Of a DNA stretch of 64,000 nt, positions 35,503 to 43,888 are shown piece by piece. How positions within the stretch are numbered: position 1 is the stretch's first letter; the number at the start of each line of letters is the position of its first letter. The notes beneath the pieces were generated by a model that saw only the letters and a list, made by a program, of their open reading frames with translations, searched no databases and was not told the origin of the DNA. A program made the position numbers and the translations under genes. Source of the stretch: Methylotenera_A sp044228245 (GTDB taxonomy: Bacteria; Pseudomonadota; Gammaproteobacteria; Burkholderiales; Methylophilaceae); NCBI GenBank assembly GCA_044228245.1, contig JBGAVG010000008.1, positions 1 to 64,000 of the forward strand, in the 5' to 3' direction.

Positions 35503-36105
35503 ATGCACAAACCCGCCATTACATCCGTTCCCATCCAGGAAACCATCGCCAACCGCTGGAGCGGGCGCGCTTACGATGCCACTAAGCCTGTCACGCAAGC
35601 GCAAGTCATCGCCTTGCTGGAAGCCGCGCGCTGGGCGCCTTCTTGCTATGGCGACCAGCCCTGGCGTTTTATTGTGTGGGATAAAAATACGGATAAAAAT
35701 GCCTGGCAGCGCGCGTTTGATTGCCTGGTGCCCGGCAACCAGAGCTGGGTGAAAGATGCGCCGATATTGATACTGGTGTGCGCCGACACTTTGTTTGGCC
35801 ATAATCAGCAGCCAAACCGCTGGGCGCAATACGACACCGGCGCGGCGGCAGAGAACCTGTGTCTGCAGGCAAGCAGCATGGGCTTGATGGCGCATCAAAT
35901 GGGTGGGTTTAGCGTCGATAAAGCGCGTGAGGATTTCACGATTCCAGCGCAATTCACGCCCATGGCGATGGTTTGCGTGGGTTACCCTGCCGACATTGCC
36001 ACCGTTACCGGCGAGGCATTAACGCGCGAAACGGCAGAGCGTGAGCGTAAACCTCTGGGCGAGTTGTTCTTTACAGAAACTTGGGGCAGGCCAATTCAAG
36101 CATAA
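35503..36105 (+). CDS. Nitroreductase-family FMN oxidoreductase
   Basis: A 200-residue NAD(P)H-dependent flavoprotein. N-terminal phosphate-binding RWSGRAYDATKPVT, the FMN motif EAARWAPSCYGDQPWRFIVW, and the later DTGAAAENLCLQASSMGLMAHQMGGF are typical. The substrate cannot be told; the family reduces nitro compounds, quinones or enones. It lies 26 bases after the YceI gene and is followed by a clear terminator, so it may close the pirin-YceI-nitroreductase run. Confidence 0.85.
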   Translation: MHKPAITSVPIQETIANRWSGRAYDATKPVTQAQVIALLEAARWAPSCYGDQPWRFIVWDKNTDKNAWQRAFDCLVPGNQSWVKDAPILILVCADTLFGHNQQPNRWAQYDTGAAAENLCLQASSMGLMAHQMGGFSVDKAREDFTIPAQFTPMAMVCVGYPADIATVTGEALTRETAERERKPLGELFFTETWGRPIQA

Positions 36106-36118
36106 AGCCAATAAAATA

Positions 36119-36173
36119 GATGCTCTGGAAGCCGCATGGATATTGGCTTGCAGAGCACCGGTTATTTTGTTTT
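36119..36173 (+). terminator. Terminator of the nitroreductase gene
   Basis: Arms GATGCTCTGGAAGCC and GGCTTGCAGAGCACC enclose a loop of about ten bases and end in TTATTTTGTTTT. The T tract overlaps the stop of the convergent aldehyde dehydrogenase gene. Confidence 0.8.
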
Positions 36174-37956
36174 AACCTCGCATTGCTGCCATCACAATGC
36201 CCGGCACTTTTGCCCAGCTTGCGTTTTCTTCCATCGCCACTAATCTTTTCGTCACTGTTTTTGCATTGCGATGACTGGTCAGCCAGGCCGGTTTGGGAAA
36301 CACCGTGAGTGGCGCGCGTAGCACCGTTTTTTCTATGCCTTCCAGCATGGCTGTGTTATGCACAAAGCCATTGCCGCTTTGGATGTCCTTGGATGTGGAG
36401 CCAGGATATGCGCCCCAGGGCGCAGTGCCTGTGCAAAATAAAATCCCAATAAAAGTATTCACTGTAATCGCGCCATATTTAAGCTGGTGAATTGCTTGCT
36501 CAAACGCGTTATTGGTGTTGGCGTCTTTGAGTGATTTTGGATGCACAATCAGCGTGGCATTGAGTGTTCCCCACAGGCGGTTATTTACAAACTCGGTTGC
36601 TTTTGCCAGGAACTCGACAGGGTTGGCGCTGCCCGCTTGCACAGTAGCGATGACTGAGCAAAATGATTCTTCTTGCAACAGCGTTTCATTGGTATTGTCC
36701 GGGTTGATCCCGGTAATGAATGTCCAAGGTAATTCCCCTGATTTGGCCTGACCAATGTGGCTAACATTGCTGTGATTTTTTACTATGGTTTGCCAGCGGT
36801 CTTCGGCGCCGGGGTAGTAGGCGCTTCTTGGCGGGATTTCTGCGCATACTTCCTGCAAGGCCTTAATAAAGCGCGCGGCGCCATCCCAGCCTTTTGGCAT
36901 CACCAGCACCTTGGCAGTGCAACACATAAAGGATGCGTTCATGGTAAACGCGGTAGCAATCTGCTCGGCTTGAAAGCGGATTTCTTTGTCGGTGTAAGGC
37001 CCCGGCACGATAATAATCGGCGAGACGTTGCCTAGCTCTGCGGTAATTGGTTTGTGCAATAAAGGCCGGTTTAGTGCACGGCGTTCATCAGCTTCCGGGC
37101 CATTGTTTCCCCACACAATTTGCTCATAGGTTTTGTCCGAGCCGGTTAAATGTACTTCGTCAATCTTAGGGTGATACACCAAGTGCCTGCCCACTTCTGC
37201 ACCGCCGTACAACACGGCTAAAAATTGCTGGTCTATCGCCGCCTTAAAGGCTTCTTCGATATAAGGCCCTAGATATGCATTCACCGGGTTCATTTTAAGG
37301 ATGCACACTTTGCCTTCATTAAACATCTTGGTGATGATGTCCATGATGCCAATGCTGGCAATATTGCCAGCGCCCAGCACTAGTGCAACCTTGCCTTGGT
37401 GATTTGGTTTCTTGTAAAAACTGGCACGTTCTATCTCTATGCTGTTCTCGGTCACGCCAGGCTGCATATGCACATCGACCGTGATATCTTTAAACAAGAT
37501 GCCGTCAATGGCGTTATTGGGGTAAACCTGCACGGCCAAATTACCCGCAAGCGTGCGTTTTACCTTGCCAATACGCGTGTTGCCAGTTTCGGCGATAGAT
37601 TGCAAACTTTCGCGGACTAAGCGCAATTGACGTACCACGCCCCATGTGCCACTCGCCCATTCCTCAGCCTCCAGGTTTGAGCCAGGCGGTATGCCTTTGG
37701 CCTTGCAGCCCGCATTCACCATAGCTTCGGCTACTTTTATATAACCCTGCTGCATAGCGGTGACCAATTCAATGCGCTTTTCTATTGGCAAGGTCGCAAA
37801 TTTCCATGCGGCTTCGCGTAGATGCGCGATAGTTTCATCTAACTTGGCTTGGCTGGAAGCTGGGGGAGTTTCTGTTTTGGCTTGCCCAGATTGGCTGACG
37901 GGATAACTGGAGAATTCGCGGAACTGATCCATCGCTTGGATATGTTTTGTGTTCAT
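36172..37956 (-). CDS. Aldehyde dehydrogenase family protein, divergent
   Basis: A 594-residue protein with the aldehyde dehydrogenase fold. NAD-binding VALVLGAGNIASIGIMD, the Glu motif ITAELGNVSPIIIVPG and the nucleophile region MNASFMCCTAKVLVMP, whose Cys pair holds the catalytic Cys, are all present. At 594 residues it is about 100 longer than usual because of an N-terminal extension (about 1-110). The usual FTGS loop appears as HLTGSDKTYEQIVWG. Which aldehyde it uses is unknown; formaldehyde or glycolaldehyde oxidation is possible in a methylotroph but not shown. It stands alone and has no partner gene. Confidence 0.75.
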   Translation of the reverse strand: MNTKHIQAMDQFREFSSYPVSQSGQAKTETPPASSQAKLDETIAHLREAAWKFATLPIEKRIELVTAMQQGYIKVAEAMVNAGCKAKGIPPGSNLEAEEWASGTWGVVRQLRLVRESLQSIAETGNTRIGKVKRTLAGNLAVQVYPNNAIDGILFKDITVDVHMQPGVTENSIEIERASFYKKPNHQGKVALVLGAGNIASIGIMDIITKMFNEGKVCILKMNPVNAYLGPYIEEAFKAAIDQQFLAVLYGGAEVGRHLVYHPKIDEVHLTGSDKTYEQIVWGNNGPEADERRALNRPLLHKPITAELGNVSPIIIVPGPYTDKEIRFQAEQIATAFTMNASFMCCTAKVLVMPKGWDGAARFIKALQEVCAEIPPRSAYYPGAEDRWQTIVKNHSNVSHIGQAKSGELPWTFITGINPDNTNETLLQEESFCSVIATVQAGSANPVEFLAKATEFVNNRLWGTLNATLIVHPKSLKDANTNNAFEQAIHQLKYGAITVNTFIGILFCTGTAPWGAYPGSTSKDIQSGNGFVHNTAMLEGIEKTVLRAPLTVFPKPAWLTSHRNAKTVTKRLVAMEENASWAKVPGIVMAAMRG

Positions 37957-38008
37957 GATGGCTCCTTACTTTTGTATTCTATTCAATACAATCATTTATC
38001 AAGGAATC

Positions 38009-38042
38009 AAACCACGCTGTTTAATTATAAACAACGTGGTTT
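38009..38042. terminator. Strong hairpin between aldehyde dehydrogenase and secreted-protein genes
   Basis: The arms AAACCACG-TGTTTA and TAAACA-CGTGGTTT differ at one base and enclose a short ATTA loop. Both flanking genes run leftward, so it may terminate the upstream secreted-protein gene (38081-38566) or act as an operator for the dehydrogenase. The direction of action is not settled. Confidence 0.6.
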
Positions 38043-38080
38043 GAAATTAAAGCTAAATGTGATTACCTAAATATGGTTAC

Positions 38081-38566
38081 TCAGTCTTTTTTGCCTTTCC
38101 AGTCCACGGTATATTCTGTGGCAGAAGTAAAGTAGCCGTTGTAGTCGCCTTTGCCTTTAATGCCCTGAAATTTGCCTGAACCACCTACATATTCCCATTG
38201 GCCTTTGAAGCTGGTCATCGGATTGCCGTCCTTCATCACAGTATTCACCTTGCCGCTCCACTTGGCGATAGTAGCGTCAGTACCGTTAGTAATCGTGTAG
38301 TAGCCTGAATGGTCGCCAGTGCCTTGATGCAGATTGGCAACTTCCTGGTTTAATACAGTTGCGCCTTCAATAAGGCCGCCACTGGGAGTACATGTGGTTT
38401 CACTCAACATCACTGCATAGCCATCGGTGTTGGCAACGTTAGATGCGGTTGGCTTATAGGTGCATTTGCCTTGCCCTGCGACTGATTCTGCATTGGCGTG
38501 GGTGGCTCCTAATGAAAGTATTGTAAAGATTGTGGTTGCAATAACGCGTTGATTAAGTGTAAACAT
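38081..38566 (-). CDS. Small exported protein of unknown function
   Basis: A 161-residue protein with a signal peptide (MFTLNQRVIATTIFTILSLG, cut after THANA). The mature part has aromatic and Gly-rich beta segments (YGGSGKFQ... in the C-terminal third: GQWEYVGGSGKFQGIKGKGDYNGYF) and two Cys (GKCTYKPT, ETTCTPSG) likely to form a disulfide. The ATG at 38566 has AGGAG 7 bases upstream. The C-terminal pattern resembles small periplasmic beta-barrel proteins, but I cannot name a family. It is divergent from the TolB/TPR gene with a shared palindrome between them. Confidence 0.7.
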   Translation of the reverse strand: MFTLNQRVIATTIFTILSLGATHANAESVAGQGKCTYKPTASNVANTDGYAVMLSETTCTPSGGLIEGATVLNQEVANLHQGTGDHSGYYTITNGTDATIAKWSGKVNTVMKDGNPMTSFKGQWEYVGGSGKFQGIKGKGDYNGYFTSATEYTVDWKGKKD

Positions 38567-38675
38567 TTTAAATCTCCTCATAAATGGATTGACACCTACA
38601 GCATTTTGCAAATGTTCGTTGTGGTGTGTAAGCAATGTAATTTTTTGTTATGATAGTAGCCAGTTAGATACAGTT

Positions 38676-38700
38676 AGTAACATAAAGTAACGTTGTTACT
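38676..38700. promoter_or_regulatory. Candidate operator AGTAAC repeats
   Basis: AGTAAC occurs at 38676-38681 and 38686-38691, and its inverse GTTACT at 38695-38700, giving AGTAAC-GTT-GTTACT. The cluster lies 25 bases upstream of the TolB/TPR start and in the divergent region of the secreted-protein gene. It could bind a dimeric regulator; which one is unknown. Confidence 0.45.
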
Positions 38701-38724
38701 GGCCTAATAATAAGAAAGCAACGC

Positions 38725-40323
38725 ATGGAAGCTGTTGTACAACAATGGACGAGTGCAGAACAAGACCAAGTGCGCGCCAGCGTTGCTGGCATGTTGGCTA
38801 GCTCTTTGTTTGCAGGCTCGCCGCGCCAACAACGTTTTCTTGAATATCTCGTCACTAATACGCTTGCGGGCGATGCAGACCGCCTAAAAGGCTACACCAT
38901 CGCGGTGGAGGTATTTGACCGGAAAAGTGATTTTGACCCTAGTTTGGATGCCATAGTACGGGTAGAAGCTACACGCCTGCGCAGCAAACTGCGTGAGTAT
39001 TACGACACGCTCGGCAAGCAGGATGCGGTACGCATCGATTTCCCCAAAGGCGGCTACGCGCTTGAGATTACTCTGCTGCAAAATCACGCTGCCAAACCAT
39101 TTGTAGCTACAGCAAGCGCACCGCGCCTTATAGAAGACAGACCGTCGCTGGCGGTCTTGCCGTTCGTTAATATTGGTACTGATAACTCACGAGAATATTT
39201 TGCCGATGGTGTCGTGGATAGCCTGATTTCCATGTTTTCGAGGTTGTCGGGCCTGTTTGTCATCTCCAGGCAATCTTCGTTTTCATATAAAAGCACCACC
39301 AAAACATCCGAAGAAATTGCGGCCGAGCTAGGCGTGCGTTATCTGCTGGAAGGCAGCGTGCAGCATGCGGGCAATCAGGTGCGTGTTGCTGCCCAATTGG
39401 TGGATGCGAAAAATGGCGGGCAAGTGTGGTCTGACCGGTTTGACCGCGAGCTCAAAGATGTATTTGCCTTGCAGGATGAGCTGACCCAGAGCATTGTCAG
39501 CGTATTGCAAATCAAGCTGGATGGGGAAGAAGCCGCGCTATTTGGCGTGCAAGCGACAAATAGTATAGAAGCGCATGATTATTTGCTGCAAGCCATTGCC
39601 GCACATAGAAAATACACCGAAAAAACTACTTATGAAGCAATCGCGCTGTATAACAAAGCGTTGGTGCTAGACTCAAACTACGCGGCGGCGCATGCCTGGT
39701 TAGCGAGATCGCTGGCTTTAACTTGGTCGCAAAAATGGAACCCAGATATAAAGATTCTTGACTCTGCACTTATGCATGCAGAACGTGCTGTTGAGCTAGA
39801 GCCGCAATCTGCTTATGCCATTTCAATATTAGGTTGGACGCATCTTTGGCGCAGAAATCGCGAGGAATCCATTGCGGAATCACGTCGCGCAGTGACATTG
39901 GACCCGAATAATGGTGAAGTGTTGCTATTTCTTTCGCTGGCTTTGTCTTCAGCTGGATTAGGTGAGGAGGCGCTCTATTACATAGAAAAAGCCAAACGTT
40001 TTACACCGATTAGCAATGTTTTTTATGAAATGGCGCATGGTAATAGTTATTACGTGCTTAGGGATTATAAAAAAGCCATTGCGGCTTACGAAAAAGGTTG
40101 TAGCATGGTGCCCAATTTTATTCCTTGCCATTTTTTTGCATTGCTTGTTTATGAACAGTTAGGCATGCAAGATGAAGCGCTTAAGAAATTTAAGATTCTC
40201 TACCGACTGACTGGCGATAAAACAAATCAAGCAGCTCTTACAATTTGGACACATAAAGCATTAGCGATTGAACAAGAGGAAATATGGCAGAAAGCGGTTT
40301 TACAATATTCTTCGAAAGTTTAG
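38725..40323 (+). CDS. TolB-like/TPR protein with winged-helix-like N-terminus
   Basis: A 532-residue protein. Residues about 1-105 resemble the N-terminal domain seen in adenylate-cyclase-associated TPR regulators (SPRQQRFLEYLV, VRVEATRLRSKLREYYDTLG, RIDFPKGGYAL). Residues about 120-250 match the TolB-like/FlgO domain (LAVLPFVNIGTDNSREYFADGVVDSLISMF, YLLEGSVQHAGNQVRVAAQLVDAKNGGQVWSDRFDR). Residues about 255-525 are TPR helices (AIALYNKALVLDSNYAAAHAWLARSLA). No membrane helix is evident. A signalling or DNA-binding regulator of protein-protein type is likely but unproven; the nucleotide-cyclase domain that often precedes such proteins is absent. It is divergent from the secreted-protein gene. 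Confidence 0.75.
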   Translation: MEAVVQQWTSAEQDQVRASVAGMLASSLFAGSPRQQRFLEYLVTNTLAGDADRLKGYTIAVEVFDRKSDFDPSLDAIVRVEATRLRSKLREYYDTLGKQDAVRIDFPKGGYALEITLLQNHAAKPFVATASAPRLIEDRPSLAVLPFVNIGTDNSREYFADGVVDSLISMFSRLSGLFVISRQSSFSYKSTTKTSEEIAAELGVRYLLEGSVQHAGNQVRVAAQLVDAKNGGQVWSDRFDRELKDVFALQDELTQSIVSVLQIKLDGEEAALFGVQATNSIEAHDYLLQAIAAHRKYTEKTTYEAIALYNKALVLDSNYAAAHAWLARSLALTWSQKWNPDIKILDSALMHAERAVELEPQSAYAISILGWTHLWRRNREESIAESRRAVTLDPNNGEVLLFLSLALSSAGLGEEALYYIEKAKRFTPISNVFYEMAHGNSYYVLRDYKKAIAAYEKGCSMVPNFIPCHFFALLVYEQLGMQDEALKKFKILYRLTGDKTNQAALTIWTHKALAIEQEEIWQKAVLQYSSKV

Positions 40324-40329
40324 CTCAAA

Positions 40330-40380
40330 ACATACGTCCTGCAGCCCAATATCCATGCAGCTTGCAGGGCATATGTTTTT
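40330..40380 (+). terminator. Terminator of the TolB/TPR gene
   Basis: A long imperfect stem: ACATACGTCCTGCA pairs with TGCAGGGCATATGT, enclosing about 17 bases, and is followed by TTTTTTG. It starts 7 bases after the TolB/TPR stop. Confidence 0.75.
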
Positions 40381-40465
40381 TGTCATTTGAGTGCTTTACC
40401 TTAAAGCTTAACTAAAGCGCCAAGCTCTGTTAGAATCACGCGTTCACCAAATTTAAGGCAAAATC

Positions 40466-40837
40466 ATGGCGGTTGTGACACTTACCAAAGCAAATTTTAA
40501 AGACACGATTGAAAATAACGATTTCGTGATTGTGGATTTCTGGGCACCGTGGTGCGACCCTTGCGTGGCTTTTACGCCAACTTTTGAAGCGGCTGCGGCG
40601 AAGAACCCGGATATCGTGTTTGGCATGGTGAATACGGAAGCCGACCCGGAAATCAGCGAATATTTCGAAGTGGCGCAAATCCCCGGCATTCTGGTGGTTC
40701 GCGAGCAAGCGGGCATACATACCCAGGTGGGCGAGATCGGCGCACCGGCGCTGGATGCGATCATCCAATGGGCGCGTGAGCGTGATATGACGGTGGTACG
40801 TGAGCATTACGCCGCGGAAGCAGCAAAAAAGAATTAA
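40466..40837 (+). CDS. Thioredoxin-family protein with CDPC active site
   Basis: A 123-residue thioredoxin-fold protein. The active site is WAPWCDPC, with C30 and C33; standard thioredoxins have WCGPC. The cis-proline is in IPGILVVRE and DFWAP precedes the site. It has no signal peptide. The Gly-to-Asp change in the redox box would alter its potential and partner choice. A general disulfide reductase is likely. A hairpin repeat lies downstream. Confidence 0.88.
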   Translation: MAVVTLTKANFKDTIENNDFVIVDFWAPWCDPCVAFTPTFEAAAAKNPDIVFGMVNTEADPEISEYFEVAQIPGILVVREQAGIHTQVGEIGAPALDAIIQWARERDMTVVREHYAAEAAKKN

Positions 40838-40861
40838 TTCCAATTCTAAATCAATACTGAC

Positions 40862-40918
40862 TTTGTCGATTTCATCTTGCCGTGCTATAGCACGGTCTGC
40901 GACTCATCTTCGTGTCAT
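40862..40918 (+). repeat. Intergenic hairpin element, possible copy C
   Basis: A GC-rich palindrome GCCGTGCTATAGCACGGT sits in a non-coding 158-base gap. The surrounding pattern (ATCTTGCCGTGC before, CATCTTCGTGTCA after) weakly resembles copies A and B. The relationship is by eye only and may not be real. Confidence 0.4.
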
Positions 40919-40949
40919 TATTGCTTTACAAACGGAATAACTACCTTTG

Positions 40950-40984
40950 TAAAAAAAGCCACTTTCTGAAGTGGCTTTTTTATT
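40950..40984. terminator. Bidirectional terminator
   Basis: Arms AAAAAAGCCACTT and AAGTGGCTTTTTT enclose a short TCTG loop, with A and T tracts on either side. It lies between the thioredoxin gene and the convergent 40996 gene. Confidence 0.9.
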
Positions 40985-40995
40985 GCGTGATTTGG

Positions 40996-41367
40996 TTAAA
41001 ACCCGCCCGTCGTGATAATGCGGTAAACATAAAACAGGCCGACCGCCATCATGGCGTACAAAGGCACATTGCCGGATTTTTTGCTTTCATTTTTGTTTGG
41101 TGATGACATCCAGCGATTGAGCAACCAAGCCACAAATATAATCACGGGGATAAACATCATGTGCGTGGCGGAATCGAATAACCATGCCAGCGCGGTTTTC
41201 AGCCAGCCGCCTTCTTTGAAGAACTCCATGGCGATGCCGATAATTCCGATAATCATCAGCCCGAAACCCACGACAGACAACAGCGTTTTTGAAAGGGTAT
41301 CAGCCTTGATATCAGCATTCTTTGCGTATTTGTTGGGTTCTTTCTTGTAGTTATTCGGTGCGGCCAT
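40996..41367 (-). CDS. Small three-helix membrane protein, unknown
   Basis: A 123-residue protein with a basic soluble N-terminus (about 1-30), then three transmembrane segments (LLSVVGFGLMIIGIIGIAMEFF; FIPVIIFVAWLLNRW; VPLYAMMAVGLFYVYRIIT). I do not recognise a family. The ATG at 41367 has GGGAG with a 6-base spacing; an earlier ATG at 41373 overlaps that site. It lies just after nlpD on the same strand, where rpoS would normally be found. Confidence 0.65.
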   Translation of the reverse strand: MAAPNNYKKEPNKYAKNADIKADTLSKTLLSVVGFGLMIIGIIGIAMEFFKEGGWLKTALAWLFDSATHMMFIPVIIFVAWLLNRWMSSPNKNESKKSGNVPLYAMMAVGLFYVYRIITTGGF

Positions 41368-41393
41368 GGTCATCTCCCGGATGATGTAATGTG

Positions 41394-42413
41394 CTAATTC
41401 TGATTCAGATATTTGGCCGGGTCAACAGATTTACCCAGGCGCCGGATTTCAAAATGCAGTTTAACCGTGCTGGAGTCGGTATTGCCCATTTCGGCGATTT
41501 TTTGGCCCGCTGTCACGATTTGGCCTTCTTTTGCCACGATTTTGCTGTTATGCGCGTACACCGATAAGTAAGTTTTGTTGTGCTTAACAATAACCAGCTT
41601 GCCATAGCCGCGCAAATCGGAGCCAGTGTAAATGACCTTGCCGCTGCTGGCTGCGAGAATCGCCTGGCCTGTCGTGCCTGCAATATCAATGCCTTTGTTG
41701 CTGGCTTCGTTAAAGCCGGCAGCCACTTTGCCTTGTGTGGGCCAAGTCCAGCTAATGGATTCATCATCGGCAGGGCTGACGCTGTCTGCTTTTGTCTCGG
41801 CAGATTTTGTGTCAGCGGGCTTGGCTTCTGCAGGTTTGGTTTCAACTGGTTCTGCTTCAGCTGGTTTGATTTCTGCAGGTTTTGCAGTAATTGGGCGTGG
41901 CGTGGCCCGGTTGAATGCCTCCAGGCTGTAAGGTTCGCGTACGGCTTTGGGCTCGGTTAACACTGGGGTTGCTGCAGATGGCGCTGGTTTGATTTCCGCT
42001 ACGGTTTTATCACCTATTACCGGTTCAGTTTTCATCGGCGTAATCACAACGTCATCTTCTGTGGTGCTGGTTTCTTCTATCGCTGGTGCAGGTTTGGTTT
42101 TGAAGCTGGACAAATCGATTTTCTGCCCAATTTTAATCGGGTAGGGCGGCTCAATATGATTGGCTGCTGCGATTTCCTTGTAATCAAGCCCATATTCCAG
42201 GCCGATTCCAAACAGTGTATCGCCTTTTTTGACGATATGGCTATCCGGCCGCCAATCCTTGCCTCCGTTGGAAGTTGCTATTTTAGTATCGGTAGCTTTG
42301 GCTTCAGTCGGTTTTGCTTTGGGTGTTTGCGGTGCGCGCTCAATCACTGGCGCGGGCGGATTGGTTTCGCAAGCGGTTAGCAACACTATCAATAGAACTG
42401 CAGTAAAACGCAT
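41394..42413 (-). CDS. nlpD: NlpD-like lipoprotein, LysM plus degenerate M23 domain
   Basis: A 339-residue lipoprotein (signal ending in the lipobox LTAC, Cys15). A LysM domain (about 58-100, SHIVKKGDTLFGIGLEYGLDYKEIAAANHI) and a Pro/Glu/Lys-rich linker (about 105-215, with repeated KPAE units) precede an M23 peptidase domain (about 225-337). The M23 domain has lost metal ligands: the first site reads NKGIDIAGT and the last VKLHFEIR, not HxH. NlpD proteins likewise activate amidases instead of cutting peptidoglycan. It follows pcm immediately (stop and start adjoin). Confidence 0.88.
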   Translation of the reverse strand: MRFTAVLLIVLLTACETNPPAPVIERAPQTPKAKPTEAKATDTKIATSNGGKDWRPDSHIVKKGDTLFGIGLEYGLDYKEIAAANHIEPPYPIKIGQKIDLSSFKTKPAPAIEETSTTEDDVVITPMKTEPVIGDKTVAEIKPAPSAATPVLTEPKAVREPYSLEAFNRATPRPITAKPAEIKPAEAEPVETKPAEAKPADTKSAETKADSVSPADDESISWTWPTQGKVAAGFNEASNKGIDIAGTTGQAILAASSGKVIYTGSDLRGYGKLVIVKHNKTYLSVYAHNSKIVAKEGQIVTAGQKIAEMGNTDSSTVKLHFEIRRLGKSVDPAKYLNQN

Positions 42414-43094
42414 CTAGCTTACTCCGCCTAATAAAGGCACAAATTTTACCGGTTCCAGCTTGGTTTGTTTATATTCGTTGCCAGATTGGGCATTAGTGCG
42501 TTCAATCAGGTACAGCGTTTGCGTGCTGGTGCCGATGGGGATCACCATGCGCCCGCCGACGGCAAGCTGTACGAGCAGTTCTTCAGGCACATGGCTCGCA
42601 GCAGCGGTCACCATGATGCCGTCAAACGGTGCATATTCGTTTAGCCCGGCACTTCCATCCGCATGGTCCAGCTTCACATTGGTGCATTTGAGCGTGCGCA
42701 AATGGCCGCGGGCCTTCATTACCAGTGGGCGAATGCGTTCAAGTGAGAGCACCTCTTTGGCAACGCGTGATAACACCGCGGTTTGGTAGCCACAGCCAGT
42801 GCCGATTTCCAGCACTTTATTGAGTTGTTTGCCATGACGCAGGATCTCGGTCATGCGTGCCACAATATACGGCTGTGAAATGGTCTGGCTATAGCCGATA
42901 GGCAGCGAAACATCTTCGTAAGCACGGATCGACAAGGCCTCATCCACAAAGATATGGCGCGGAATCTCGCCCATGACGTGCAGCACGACTTCATCCTTGA
43001 TGCCTTGCTCGCGCAGACGGGTCAGCATGCGTTCACGTGTGCGCAGTGAGGTCATGCCAATGCCGCTTTTTGTACTTGGTCTTGCCAGCGCCAT
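42414..43094 (-). CDS. pcm: Protein-L-isoaspartate O-methyltransferase
   Basis: A 226-residue SAM-dependent enzyme that repairs isoaspartyl residues. It begins with the family segment GIGMTSLRTRERMLTRLREQGI. The S-adenosylmethionine loop is VLEIGTGCGYQTAVL, and YGQTISQPYIVARMTE-like sequence (IGYSQTISQPYIVARMTE) and DGIMVTAAASHVPEELLVQL follow. Standard surE-pcm-nlpD order: surE ends 2 bases upstream and nlpD starts at its stop codon. Cytoplasmic. Confidence 0.95.
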   Translation of the reverse strand: MALARPSTKSGIGMTSLRTRERMLTRLREQGIKDEVVLHVMGEIPRHIFVDEALSIRAYEDVSLPIGYSQTISQPYIVARMTEILRHGKQLNKVLEIGTGCGYQTAVLSRVAKEVLSLERIRPLVMKARGHLRTLKCTNVKLDHADGSAGLNEYAPFDGIMVTAAASHVPEELLVQLAVGGRMVIPIGTSTQTLYLIERTNAQSGNEYKQTKLEPVKFVPLLGGVS

Positions 43095-43096
43095 AA

Positions 43097-43837
43097 CTAG
43101 ATTAACCAGTCTCTCAGTGTAGCAATCTGGCTGTGCTTGGTCAGGTCGACCTGAATCGGCGAAACCGATACCTGATTGTGCGCAATCGCATAAAAATCGG
43201 TACCTTCACCGCCGTCGTTGGGCTGGCCCGCTGCGCCCACCCAGTAAACAGTTTCACCGCGCGGCGTTTTAAGCTGCATCACCGGCTCGGCCTTGTGGCG
43301 CTTGCCCAGGCGGGTGACTGTTCTGCCTTGCAACTCGTCATAGGGCACATCCGGCACATTGATGTTGAGCAGAGTAGGCGATGTAAGCCCTGTCTTTATG
43401 TAATGCTGAACCAGTTCAACCGTGATGCGGGCAGCGGTTTCAAAATGGGTGGCGTTATGCTGCGACATGGAAATGGCAAACGAGGGAATATCCAGCAGGT
43501 AGCCTTCCATTGCCGCTGCCACCGTGCCGGAATAAATGGTGTCATCGCCCATGTTCGCGCCATCGTTAATGCCGCTGATTACCATATCCGGTGGGCTATC
43601 CATCAAGCCAGTCAATGCTAAATGCACACAGTCTGTCGGTGTGCCGTTCACATAAAAAAAGCCATTGCTGGCTTTGCGCACGCTCAATGGTCTGTCCAGC
43701 GTGAGCGAGTTGCTCGCCCCGCTGCGATTGCGTTCGGGCGCAACCACGGTAATATCGGCAATTTTGGAGATATGCTGCGCTAGAATATTCAGGCCGGGCG
43801 CAAAATAGCCGTCATCATTCGATAGGAGTATTTTCAT
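43097..43837 (-). CDS. surE: 5'/3'-nucleotidase SurE
   Basis: A 246-residue stationary-phase nucleotidase/exopolyphosphatase. Motifs are the metal-binding LSNDDGYFAPGLNIL, TVVAPERNRSGASNSLT and SGINDGANMGDDTIYSGTVAAAMEG. The NDD near residue 7 binds the divalent metal. It belongs to a same-strand gene set with pcm and nlpD. The next upstream gene (DUF2069) is 51 bases away. Confidence 0.95.
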   Translation of the reverse strand: MKILLSNDDGYFAPGLNILAQHISKIADITVVAPERNRSGASNSLTLDRPLSVRKASNGFFYVNGTPTDCVHLALTGLMDSPPDMVISGINDGANMGDDTIYSGTVAAAMEGYLLDIPSFAISMSQHNATHFETAARITVELVQHYIKTGLTSPTLLNINVPDVPYDELQGRTVTRLGKRHKAEPVMQLKTPRGETVYWVGAAGQPNDGGEGTDFYAIAHNQVSVSPIQVDLTKHSQIATLRDWLI

Positions 43838-43888
43838 ACATGACTTACAAATAGCATTCGCATGGGCTTATTATAAATGAAGCCCCGT

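Noticed and set aside
38009..38042. A transposon end or attachment site
   Set aside because: The dyad has no flanking duplication or transposase; a terminator or operator explains it better.
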